Source of the DNA: an uncultured Propionibacteriaceae bacterium | Lineage (GTDB): Bacteria; Actinomycetota; Actinomycetes; Propionibacteriales; Propionibacteriaceae | Length of the DNA stretch: 35,729 nt | Reading direction: 5' to 3' | Assembly: GCA_938012815.1 (NCBI GenBank) | Contig: CALLVV010000050.1 | Coordinates: 1-35,729 of the forward strand | Translations under genes and position numbers: made by a program | Shown here: piece after piece, positions 16,335-23,986 of the stretch | Layout: every line of letters starts with the position of its first letter | Position numbering within the stretch: the first letter of the stretch is position 1 | Notes under the pieces: model-generated | What the model was told of the DNA's origin: nothing | The model's input: the letters and a program-made list of their open reading frames with translations, nothing else | Databases searched by the model: none

Positions 16335-16359
16335 GCTTTTCCCTTGCAGGTGGTGGTGA
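16192..16359 (+). CDS. possible 55-aa secreted or precursor peptide ending CTLFPCRWW
   Basis: From ATG 16192 (AAAGG eight bases upstream) the frame encodes MKKSIIVATAMLAMNPLGYQ, resembling a signal sequence, then a polar stretch rich in Asn, Thr and Glu, and ends RILCTLFPCRWW. The Cys-Thr...Cys spacing and the Cys-Arg-Trp ending echo the confirmed precursor downstream, which ends CRWR. A hairpin terminator follows 22 bases after the stop on the same strand. Against it: it has no Gly-Gly leader motif, and it lies antisense to the two-helix membrane ORF, so it could be a shadow. I rate it as an open candidate only. Confidence 0.25.
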   Translation: MKKSIIVATAMLAMNPLGYQAPQETTHNPDNSIAMSTAKNESQRILCTLFPCRWW

Positions 16360-16380
16360 AAACGGTACTGCACTCGCGCT

Positions 16381-16412
16381 GCGGCCGACTCCTTCAATGA
16401 GTCGGCCGCTTT
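16381..16412 (+). terminator. hairpin with short T-run upstream of the precursor gene
   Basis: GCGGCCGACTC (16381-16391) and GAGTCGGCCGC (16399-16409) form an exact 11-bp stem with loop CTTCAAT, followed by TTTCTC. Its polarity suits plus-strand transcription, 22 bases after the small peptide ORF at 16192-16359. It would isolate the precursor promoter from any upstream read-through. Confidence 0.6.
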
Positions 16413-16491
16413 CTCATGTACAGCGCACCATCTACTTTCTATGGGACCCACCACCACCTTTCTCCGGCAACAACAACCATCCATCGACGGT

Positions 16492-16519
16492 TTGCGAACA
16501 CCCTCCGACCTCCTAGATT
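16492..16519 (+). promoter_or_regulatory. putative promoter of the lantibiotic precursor
   Basis: TTGCGA (16492-16497) and TAGATT (16514-16519) have a 16-base spacer and match sigma-70-type hexamers at four of six positions each. They lie 48 bases upstream of the precursor ATG. This is the best pair in the interval; weak matches fit a promoter that needs an activator such as the neighbouring response regulator. Confidence 0.4.
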
Positions 16520-16525
16520 CGGATC

Positions 16526-16544
16526 GTCGAGGAGATACCTCGAC
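16526..16544 (+). promoter_or_regulatory. small inverted repeat in the precursor leader
   Basis: GTCGAGG (16526-16532), loop AGATA, CCTCGAC (16538-16544): an exact 7-bp stem just after the putative -10 element and 22 bases before the start codon. It could be an operator half-site pair near the transcription start or a 5' hairpin that stabilises the message. Confidence 0.45.
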
Positions 16545-16566
16545 ACATCATCCGGAAGGAACGGAA

Positions 16567-16743
16567 ATGACCAACGATCGCAAGAAGGATCTCTTCTCCG
16601 CCGACATCCCGCTCGCCTCCGAACTGTCCGAGTCCGGCATCAATCAGACCGCTGGCGGCAAGTCCGTCGCATACTCCGGCTGTAACGCAGGGTGGGTTTG
16701 CACCGCCACCAAGGAATGCTGGCGCATCTGCCGCTGGCGGTGA
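16567..16743 (+). CDS. lanA: class II lanthipeptide precursor (LanA), lipid II-binding alpha-type core
   Basis: A 58-residue precursor with a GGAAGGAA ribosome site 6-8 bases before ATG 16567. The leader is acidic (DLFSADIPLASELSESGI) and ends NQTAGG, the Gly30-Gly31 site cut by LanT-type C39 peptidases. The 27-residue core from Lys32 holds four Ser/Thr (S33, S37, T46, T48) and four Cys (C39, C45, C51, C55), enough for four thioether rings. The segment GWVCTATKECWRIC has the pattern C-T-x-T-x-E-C-x3-C shared by haloduracin alpha and lacticin 3147 A1, the part that binds lipid II; mersacidin and actagardine share the C-T-x-T-x-E-C part. By analogy T46-C51 and T48-C55 would be linked. The basic ending RWR is unusual. 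Next come a strong hairpin, LanM and LanT. The core matches no peptide I know. Confidence 0.93.
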   Translation: MTNDRKKDLFSADIPLASELSESGINQTAGGKSVAYSGCNAGWVCTATKECWRICRWR

Positions 16744-16841
16744 GCAGAGAGGGAGCGCTCGCAGCCGAAACGCCGAGAAGGAGACTTTTCTCGCCGCACG
16801 AACGTCGAACCGCGAGCATTCCCACCTCTGATGATTGAAAC

Positions 16842-16884
16842 AAGCTGGCGGCAGGTCACACTCCTGTTGACCTGCCGCCAGCTT
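16842..16884 (+). terminator. attenuator hairpin between precursor and LanM
   Basis: AAGCTGGCGGCAGGTCA (16842-16858) and its exact reverse complement (16868-16884) form a 17-bp stem with a nine-base loop, between the precursor stop (16743) and LanM start (16919). There is no T-run. Strong hairpins in this position are common in lantibiotic operons, where they partly stop transcription or protect the precursor message so that the peptide outnumbers its enzymes. Confidence 0.8.
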
Positions 16885-16918
16885 CGGCGCTCATGATCAT
16901 TCACAAAGGAACACACCC

Positions 16919-19720
16919 ATGACCGCACTACTCCCTACACCAACCGCCACGAATACGCAGGACTCGATGCTGTTTCAGCCGATTCTCCAGGGCTGGCGCC
17001 GGGGCCACGACCTATCCGTCGAGACACACGGCCACTTCGCGCCCGGCGTTGCCGAGGCCACGTTGGAGCGCTGGCAGCTCGAGGCACTGTTCAGGCTGCA
17101 CCTGCGAGCGCTGGTCTGTCACATAGGACTGCTCTCACGTGAGTCCGCTCTGCCGGGCGCCACCCCTGAGGAACGCTATCGCTCCTACTGCGACGCTTTC
17201 TTCGCGAATCACAGTTCCGAGTTCGATGACTGCTTCGCACCACTGGTATCGCTGCGTCCGGTGGTCCTGGACCAGCACACCACAGCGCTGGAAGAGCTGA
17301 GTGCAGCACTGAGCACCGACCGGAACGACCTGGAACGGCATTTCGGCATTCCACGCACGTCCATGGTGACGCACGTGGACAGTGGGGGCGACACCCATGA
17401 CGGTGCACGTCGAGTCTGCATTCTCACATTCGACAACGGACAGCGATTGGTCTACAAACCTCGTCCGGTGAGCGGCGAAACAGGATGGGAAAAGCTCACC
17501 GCATGGTTGGGTCAGGAATCACCTTTTGCGCTGCCCGCCGCTCATGCACTCAACCGCGGCTCCCACGGCTGGGTGGAATACGTACCCGCTCTACCTTCCG
17601 CGCAGGAAGGAAAGCTGCTGAACAAGCCCGATTTTCTGCACCGCTGCGGGATCCTGATCGCAATCATGCACGCCTTGAACGCCAAGGACATGCACCGCGA
17701 GAACCTCCGCATCACCGAGGCCGGTCCTCTGCCCGTTGACCTGGAGACCATTCTGCATGTCTCGCAGCCGGTTGGATCCACCCGCACCGCCGATGACGCA
17801 TGGGTGGAGCTGGGCGCCTCCGTCAGCTCCAACGGGCTACTGCCGACCGCCATAGTCAACCCTGCCGCTGCGGGCGAGGGCTGGACCGATATCGGTTTCC
17901 TCGCCACCGAGGCCGGGGGAGGAAGTTCCTACCGTTTTCTCGCGGTGCTGAATCCCTTCCGGGACGACATGCGCCTGTCATTCGAGTCCGAGGAAAATTG
18001 GGAACACCCCTACGAGAATCGCAGCAAGGAGGACGCGGTCGCAGCCGCAGCGGCCGTGGCAAACGGCTTCGAGGAGGCTTACCGGTGGCTCACCGCACAT
18101 CGCGAGGAATTTACGAAAGCCGTCACTGAGGCCTTCGCTGGCGCACGTCTTCGGTATCTGAACGGGCACACCCAGGACTACACAAACGTGCTTCGGCTGT
18201 CCTGCGCGGCCGAGGCAATGGCCGATGCCACCGCGCGAACCGACCGTCTCAAGCAGATCACGAACCTCGCCGAAAACCCTGACCCGCTGCTCACGGAAGC
18301 CGAGATCTCACAACTATGGTTCGGTCACATCCCCATGTTCATGATGGATGCCGAAGCCACCACTGTGCTGAGCGCCGAAAGACATGCATTGACGAATGCG
18401 GCACACAGCCCGCTGGACGCAGCCCGAAACAAGATAGCTGCACTGGGTGATGAGGATCTACGCCAACAGCTCGACCTGATCTGGGCGTCCTTCATTGCGC
18501 TGCATCCCGATAATCACCTCGCGCAATCCCTCACGACATCAGCGCCACTGCTCCGGAAAACAAGTGGGCTGCACCAGCTTGCGCACGACCTCGCGGACGA
18601 TCTCGTCCACCGGGCTCGTCCTGATGGGTCTCCACGTCATGCCCCCAGCTGGGTCGGCCCAGTGCCGTCCACAAGCATAGTGCGTCCCTGGGCCGCCGGA
18701 GTGCTCGGATTCGACCTGTACAGCGGGCGCACCGGAGTCGGACTCGCCTTGGCCCAGGCCGCGGTGGTGCTGGATCATCCCGGTGCCCGGCGCGTTGCTG
18801 AACAGATCTTCGAGGCGTGCGCAACATCACTGGCGACCGAACCAGAGGCCCTGACAGACATCATGGGGGCCGGCTGTTGGCCCGGGTCGGCAGGTCTGCC
18901 GTTCGCACTGGCCCGGGCAGGAATGCTCCTTCAACGCGAGGACTGGCGAAGAATCGCCCAGGAATTCGTGACGCACCTCCCGGTTCCGGAAGGGCTCGAC
19001 ATCATCGACGGACTTGCCGGTGACCTGCTGGCCCGCGCCGGGTCACATGCCATCGAGGCAACGGACGGAACCCGTTTGCTCCACGCGGTACTCACGGCCC
19101 CAGCCGACGATGCGACCCTGACGCTCAGCGGCTACGCCCATGGTGTCGCCGGAACCCTTCACGCACTTGCCGTTTCTCCGCTGCCGGACGCCGAGATCGC
19201 CCCCGCGGTGACCCGCCTACTGGAGTGCCTTGAGGCTCTGCGCACCCCGGATTCACGGGCTTGGCTCTCGTCGACCTTCCCAGACTCGGGCGTCGCGACC
19301 GCGTGGTGCCACGGGGGAGCAGGCATCGCTCTTGGTGTCGCGGCTGCTCACGCCGCCCGACCCGGTCTGATACCCACGACACTCGTCGACGAGGCCGTAG
19401 CCACCATGGCCTCGGACGGGTTCGGGCGCAACCTCACCTTGTGCCACGGCGATTCGGGCAACTGGGCCATCGCCTCGTGGATCGCCCGACATCTTGGCCA
19501 TGAACGGGCAGCCGACGCAGTTGCCGACGGGGAGAAGGCCCTCACAGCGGACGTCCTGCGTTCCCAACTCGGCGATCGCCGAAACCGCAACTCGTTGAAC
19601 GACTCCCTGATGGTTGGGCGTTCCGGGGTCCTGCTTCACCTGACCACCCGGCTCGACCCCACACTGGGATCGGAACCCCTCACCCCGCCATCCCCACTCG
19701 CCCTTGGAGATTCGCGATGA
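16919..19720 (+). CDS. lanM: LanM bifunctional lanthipeptide synthetase
   Basis: A 933-residue class II synthetase that phosphorylates and dehydrates Ser/Thr of the precursor, then adds Cys thiols to form lanthionine rings in the cytoplasm. AAAGGA lies eight bases before ATG 16919. The kinase-like dehydratase half shows Lys180 in RLVYKPRP, His259 and Asn262 in KDMHRENLRI, and Asp274 in PVDLETIL. The cyclase half begins near residue 600 (GFDLYSGRTGVGLALAQ) and keeps the zinc ligands Cys797 (AWCHGGAG), Cys842 and His843 (LCHGDSGNW). Length is at the short end of the usual 900-1100. Every catalytic residue I can check is present, so this copy should be active. The stop overlaps the LanT start (ATGA). 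A decayed second copy lies after LanT. Confidence 0.95.
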   Translation: MTALLPTPTATNTQDSMLFQPILQGWRRGHDLSVETHGHFAPGVAEATLERWQLEALFRLHLRALVCHIGLLSRESALPGATPEERYRSYCDAFFANHSSEFDDCFAPLVSLRPVVLDQHTTALEELSAALSTDRNDLERHFGIPRTSMVTHVDSGGDTHDGARRVCILTFDNGQRLVYKPRPVSGETGWEKLTAWLGQESPFALPAAHALNRGSHGWVEYVPALPSAQEGKLLNKPDFLHRCGILIAIMHALNAKDMHRENLRITEAGPLPVDLETILHVSQPVGSTRTADDAWVELGASVSSNGLLPTAIVNPAAAGEGWTDIGFLATEAGGGSSYRFLAVLNPFRDDMRLSFESEENWEHPYENRSKEDAVAAAAAVANGFEEAYRWLTAHREEFTKAVTEAFAGARLRYLNGHTQDYTNVLRLSCAAEAMADATARTDRLKQITNLAENPDPLLTEAEISQLWFGHIPMFMMDAEATTVLSAERHALTNAAHSPLDAARNKIAALGDEDLRQQLDLIWASFIALHPDNHLAQSLTTSAPLLRKTSGLHQLAHDLADDLVHRARPDGSPRHAPSWVGPVPSTSIVRPWAAGVLGFDLYSGRTGVGLALAQAAVVLDHPGARRVAEQIFEACATSLATEPEALTDIMGAGCWPGSAGLPFALARAGMLLQREDWRRIAQEFVTHLPVPEGLDIIDGLAGDLLARAGSHAIEATDGTRLLHAVLTAPADDATLTLSGYAHGVAGTLHALAVSPLPDAEIAPAVTRLLECLEALRTPDSRAWLSSTFPDSGVATAWCHGGAGIALGVAAAHAARPGLIPTTLVDEAVATMASDGFGRNLTLCHGDSGNWAIASWIARHLGHERAADAVADGEKALTADVLRSQLGDRRNRNSLNDSLMVGRSGVLLHLTTRLDPTLGSEPLTPPSPLALGDSR

Positions 19721-21888
19721 AACGACGTGTTCCCGTCACAACCCAGGTGGCGGCCACCGAATGCGGCGTCTGCTGCGTGGCATCGCTGCTGGCCGTTTAC
19801 GGTCGCCAGGAATCCATAACCGAGCTGCGCACGGACCTCGAGGTCGGGCGCGACGGCGCAACGGTTGGTCAGCTCGCCGAACTGCTGGGCAAACGCGGCA
19901 TGCAGGTGCGCATGCTCGAGGCAGTCAGCGTCGAGCCGCTGAAGGTGTTCGACGTTCCTGTCATCATCTTCTGGCAGGGCTACCACTTCGTGGTGCTGGA
20001 ACGCATCACCCGAAGTGGAGCCATCCTGATGGATCCGGCCATGGGGCGTCGCAGAATCAGCTGGGACGAACTTGAGGAGGGTTTCAGTGGAATCATCCTG
20101 TTGGCCGCCCCGGGAGATGATTTTCAACCCCGAAGGCGCGCCCTGCTGTCCGAATGGCGCAGTTTCCCCCTGATACCACAAGGGGTTGGCCGCACCCTGA
20201 CGTTTTCCGTGGTCCTGGCCGTCATCGGATACCTCGTCACGGCGACAATGCCATTCGCCACCCAATGGGCGGTCGACAGCGTCGCTCAGCCGAACGCGGG
20301 CGACCGACTCTGGAGCATGCTGGCCGCGACACCGGCAGCAGTTCTGCTCTACTTCGGTCTTCAAACACTGCGAACACTCTTGCTGTCCCGCACCATGATG
20401 CTCATAGGCGGCCACTTGATGGAAACCGTCTTCCGTCACTTGTTGCGGCTGCCCTACAAGTTCTTCTCCACCCGCCAGGTCGGCGACCTGCTCTACCGGA
20501 TGGGAAGCGTCAACTCCGTACGCGATCTGCTGTCGACACGCATCGTCAGTGGGGTACTCGACATGGGTATCGCCACCGTCATGATCGGCTACGTGTTCTG
20601 GGTTTCTCCCCTGCTCGGCGGCATCACCGCGGGAGTATTCACTCTCTGCCTGCTGCTTCTCATAGCCACGCAGCGACCCCTATCCGAGGCCATGGATACC
20701 GAGATCGCGCATCTCAGCAAGAGCCAGGCCATCGAGTACGACGCGATCTCCTCGATAGCCGCCATCAAAATGGGCGGATACCGCGACGAGTTCTTCGCCC
20801 GTTGGAAAGAAAGCTATGACGCCTCCCTGTCGGCCATGCGCCGTCGCATGCTGCTGCAGGATGGCCTCATCGGCGGCGCACTGGGTGCCACGCAGGTTTT
20901 CGGACCACTCGCGCTGGTGACCGTCGGCATGGTCCTCACACTGGATGGTGCCGTCAGCATAGGTGCGGCCGTCGCAGTCCAAGGGGTAGGTGCTTTATTG
21001 CTCGGCCTGAGCACCACGATTTCCGGCAGTTGGAACGAATTCATCCAGGCATGCCGCCTGATGCGTCGCGTACTCGACATCACCGAGACCGCTCCGGAGA
21101 AGTCCGGTGAACGGACGGATGAACTGTTACTGCCAACCATAGACATCGAAAGCGTTGACTTCGCATATCAGGGGGCCAACGAACGAGTGCTCAAGGACGT
21201 AACCCTGCGCGTAGCGCCCGGCGAGAAAGTGGCGATCGTGGGGGCTTCCGGCTCGGGTAAGAGCAGCCTCGCGCTGCTGATGGCGGCCCTGCATTCACCG
21301 ACTGGAGGGCACATCAAGGTTGGCGGCACCGATGTGAGCGAGTGGGACCTCGACCGGCTGCGTCAACACATCGGGTATGTGCCGCAGGACGTACGACTTC
21401 ATGACGCCTCCATCGTCGACAACCTGCGTTTGGGTACGCAACTCAGCAAAGAAGAGACCATCGAACGATGCCGGCGCCTGCCATTCCTCGATTTCCTCGA
21501 AAAGTTGCCGATGGGTTTCGAGACGATGGTCAGCGAGCAAGGAGCCAATTTTTCAGGCGGCCAGCGTCAACGCATCGCCATCGCACGGGCATTGCTACGC
21601 AACCCGAGGATCGTCGTGTTCGACGAGGCCACCAGTGCCCTCGACACGGTGACCGAACAGGTCGTCACCGAGCATCTCTCCCGCTTGGGGTGCACGCAGA
21701 TCATTCTGGCCCACCGGCTCACCACCATCCGTGCCTGCGACCGCATCCACGTCCTCGACAACGGACAAATTGTCGAATCAGGCACCCATGACGACCTGAT
21801 CAGGGCGGGAGGGCACTTCGCTGCTCTCTACAACGCCGATCAGCAGGACGACACCGCCCAGCAGGGGAAAGCCCGCCATGCCGCATAA
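19717..21888 (+). CDS. lanT: LanT peptidase-containing lantibiotic ABC exporter
   Basis: A 723-residue bifunctional exporter that cuts the leader after Gly-Gly and pumps out the modified peptide. The N-terminal C39 protease has Cys16 (ATECGVCC), His90 (GYHFVVLE) and Asp106 (MDPAMG). The membrane domain (about residues 150-440) has six hydrophobic spans. The ATPase domain has Walker A GASGSGKSS (509-517, Lys515), signature SGGQRQ starting at Ser613, Walker B IVVFDEATSALD (Asp636) and the H-loop LAHRLTTI. Length and order are normal for the family and nothing looks damaged. It is translationally coupled to LanM by ATGA. With the Gly30-Gly31 site in the precursor, it completes a minimal make-and-export unit. 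Confidence 0.95.
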   Translation: MKRRVPVTTQVAATECGVCCVASLLAVYGRQESITELRTDLEVGRDGATVGQLAELLGKRGMQVRMLEAVSVEPLKVFDVPVIIFWQGYHFVVLERITRSGAILMDPAMGRRRISWDELEEGFSGIILLAAPGDDFQPRRRALLSEWRSFPLIPQGVGRTLTFSVVLAVIGYLVTATMPFATQWAVDSVAQPNAGDRLWSMLAATPAAVLLYFGLQTLRTLLLSRTMMLIGGHLMETVFRHLLRLPYKFFSTRQVGDLLYRMGSVNSVRDLLSTRIVSGVLDMGIATVMIGYVFWVSPLLGGITAGVFTLCLLLLIATQRPLSEAMDTEIAHLSKSQAIEYDAISSIAAIKMGGYRDEFFARWKESYDASLSAMRRRMLLQDGLIGGALGATQVFGPLALVTVGMVLTLDGAVSIGAAVAVQGVGALLLGLSTTISGSWNEFIQACRLMRRVLDITETAPEKSGERTDELLLPTIDIESVDFAYQGANERVLKDVTLRVAPGEKVAIVGASGSGKSSLALLMAALHSPTGGHIKVGGTDVSEWDLDRLRQHIGYVPQDVRLHDASIVDNLRLGTQLSKEETIERCRRLPFLDFLEKLPMGFETMVSEQGANFSGGQRQRIAIARALLRNPRIVVFDEATSALDTVTEQVVTEHLSRLGCTQIILAHRLTTIRACDRIHVLDNGQIVESGTHDDLIRAGGHFAALYNADQQDDTAQQGKARHAA

Positions 21889-21901
21889 CGACCATCCCCT
21901 G

Positions 21902-22660
21902 ACCCTGGCCGGCACCCCACCTCACCTCAGGTGACCAGATCGTCTACAAACCACGTTCCCTCGTTCTCACCGAGCGGCTACCCAAGCCCTGGAGGCTGCT
22001 CGACGCAGATCTTTCGCATTCCTTGGCCGGGCGCGTGCCGCTCTCCGCATCACGTGGTGGCCACGGCTGACAGGCGCATGTGACTCTGCAAGGCCGACCT
22101 CGGTCGTGCGGACTGCGAACGCTCCTACTACCGTTTCGGCGTCCTGACCGCAATTGCAGACCTGTGGGGTCCACCGACCTTCATCACGAAAACGTGATCG
22201 TGTATACGGCAACCACCCCTGATCATCGACTCCGAAACCATCCTACAGCCCGACGTCGGCGTCGAAGATGCCCTCGACCCTGCTGCCCAGAAAGCCCTGT
22301 CTGCCACGCCCCTGGGTACGCTGCTGCTTCCGGTACGAGACTCCGCCAGCATCATAGATCTCCTGCTGTCGGGCCTGGGAGTCCCGTGGGAACAGGCCTC
22401 CGAACAAACCGTCTTCCAGATTGCCGATGAGAACAGCGACGCCTTCAGCATTCGCCGGCAGCAGTGGTCAGTGACCCAGGAAGCGAACGTCCCCCGTGTC
22501 GATGGCAAGCCGCAGAATCCGCTCGTGTAGTACTCCGCACCGAACTCCGGCTACCTGGACGCGCTGTCAACAGTCCGACGCCACGAGGACGAGTTGGCCG
22601 AAGTCCTGCTATCCCTGCCACCGGAGACGACCGGAAGACAGGCGTTTGCGTCGGGACGGG
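21902..22660 (+). pseudogene. remnant of a second LanM synthetase
   Basis: Pieces of a LanM dehydratase domain follow in correct order but in changing frames. GDQIVYKPRSLVLTERLPKP matches the GQRLVYKPRP site of the intact LanM. YYRFGVLTAIADLWG then TDLHHENVIV matches its ILIAIMHALNAKDMHREN. PLIIDSETILQPDVGVEDAL matches PLPVDLETIL. Beyond that, TPLGTLLLP, LLLSGLG and NVPRVDGKPQ fit the next conserved blocks of the family. Frame changes are needed near 22075, 22150 and 22210, and there is an in-frame TAG at 22528-22530. The N-terminal 150 residues and the whole cyclase half are gone. The aligned part is only moderately similar to the intact LanM, so it was a separate synthetase and not a recent duplicate. 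Confidence 0.8.
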
Positions 22661-22684
22661 GCCGGGGTGTGCGACGGACCCGGT

Positions 22685-23986
22685 TCAGGTCAGTTTCACG
22701 ACCGCCGGGCCTGGGCGGTCCTCGGCACAGGTCAGGGTTCCGTCCTCGAGGGATGCCCACTCCGGGGTCAGCAGCCTCCCTGCCGGGATGGCGACGGGGA
22801 CATCGGCGTCGATGAACAGCAGGCGGGATTCCCCGGCGCGACCCAGCCGCGTCCAGGCGCCCTCGACCTCCAGTTCGCCATCGGCGACGAGGTCGGGCAG
22901 CCACCTGCCCGCGACCCGCATCCAGCGCCCGATGCCGCGGAGGATCTCCGACTGCCATCCGGGTAGCGTCCCGTCGGCCTTCGGACCCACGCCCAGCAGC
23001 ATCCGGCCGCCCCGCCACACGATGTCGACGAGGTGTTTCATCAGCTCCAGCGGGGTCATGGCGTGTTCGGGCCCCTCGACGGAGTTGTACCCGAAGGACA
23101 GCCCCACCCCGCGGCAGTGCTCCCACACCGCGGCGTTCTCGCACTGCTGGAGGTGTTTGTACTCGCTGGTGGCGTAGTCCTGGTGGGGCACCTGCCAGCG
23201 GTCGTTGACCAGGCCCTCCGGGTTGGCGGCGTAGTACTCCTCGAAGACGGTTCCGACGCCGTCGGGCCCGAAGTCCTTGCCGGCGTCCGGCCAGTTGATG
23301 TCGTTCCACAATACATCGGGGTTGTAGCGGGCGATGAGGTCCCGCAGGTGCCCGGCGGCGTAGGAGGCGTAGCCCTGGTCGAGGGGACGTTCGGTCAGGT
23401 CCCAGTCGTCGCGCAGCCCGATCGGCTCCGTCGGTGCGGCGTGCCAGTCCAGGCCACCCGAATAGTAGGCGCCGAAACGCATCCCGGCGCGCCGCGCGGC
23501 GTCGGCCCACTCCCCCACGAGGTCGCGCCTGGGTCCGCGGCGCACGGTGTTGCGGTCCCCGGTGCCGGGCGCGTCCCACAGGCACACGCCGTCGTGGTGT
23601 TTCGTGGTGACCATCACATAGGCTCCCCCGGCCGCCACCAGTTCGGCGACGGCCGCGTCGGCGTCGAACCTCTCGGCCCGCCAGGCGTCGAGGAAGTCGT
23701 CGTAGTCGCAGCCGCCGTGCACCTCGGCGTGGTGCCGCTGCGCGGGACTGCCCTCCAGCCGGATGGTGTTGTGATACCACTCGGCGTAGGGGTTGTGCCG
23801 GAACCACTCGGTCGGCGGGATCTCGCCGAGTTCCGCGACGGGTTCACCCCATGCGGGCACCGAGTACGGCCCCCAGTGGATGAAGAATCCGAGCTTGGCG
23901 CGCCGGAACCACTCCGGGGTGGGGCGCGCGAGCGCCTTCCAGCGTTCGGCGTCGCGTTCGAATCGTGCCTCCAGGTCAGCGACCAC
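22685..23986 (-). CDS. GH29 alpha-L-fucosidase
   Basis: A 433-residue glycoside hydrolase of family 29, which removes alpha-linked L-fucose with retention. Landmarks: WFRRAKLGFFIHWGPYSVPA near the N-terminus, AYVMVTTKHHDGVCLWD (the conserved HHDG block), FGAYYSGGLDW, and YNPDVLWNDINWPD, whose first Asp of VLWND corresponds to the family nucleophile. GGRMLLGVGPKADGTLPGWQ closes the barrel. No signal peptide is seen, so it should act inside the cell on imported sugar. The GTG start at 23986 has GAGGA upstream and overlaps the permease stop by 11 bases. It is the last gene of an operon with a sugar importer, which supports uptake of a fucosylated glycan or glycoside. Confidence 0.92.
   Translation of the reverse strand: MVADLEARFERDAERWKALARPTPEWFRRAKLGFFIHWGPYSVPAWGEPVAELGEIPPTEWFRHNPYAEWYHNTIRLEGSPAQRHHAEVHGGCDYDDFLDAWRAERFDADAAVAELVAAGGAYVMVTTKHHDGVCLWDAPGTGDRNTVRRGPRRDLVGEWADAARRAGMRFGAYYSGGLDWHAAPTEPIGLRDDWDLTERPLDQGYASYAAGHLRDLIARYNPDVLWNDINWPDAGKDFGPDGVGTVFEEYYAANPEGLVNDRWQVPHQDYATSEYKHLQQCENAAVWEHCRGVGLSFGYNSVEGPEHAMTPLELMKHLVDIVWRGGRMLLGVGPKADGTLPGWQSEILRGIGRWMRVAGRWLPDLVADGELEVEGAWTRLGRAGESRLLFIDADVPVAIPAGRLLTPEWASLEDGTLTCAEDRPGPAVVKLT

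Noticed and set aside
16360..16920. A beta-type second precursor next to lanA
   Set aside because: No other ORF with a Gly-Gly leader and Cys-rich core exists between 16360 and 16920 or just after lanT.
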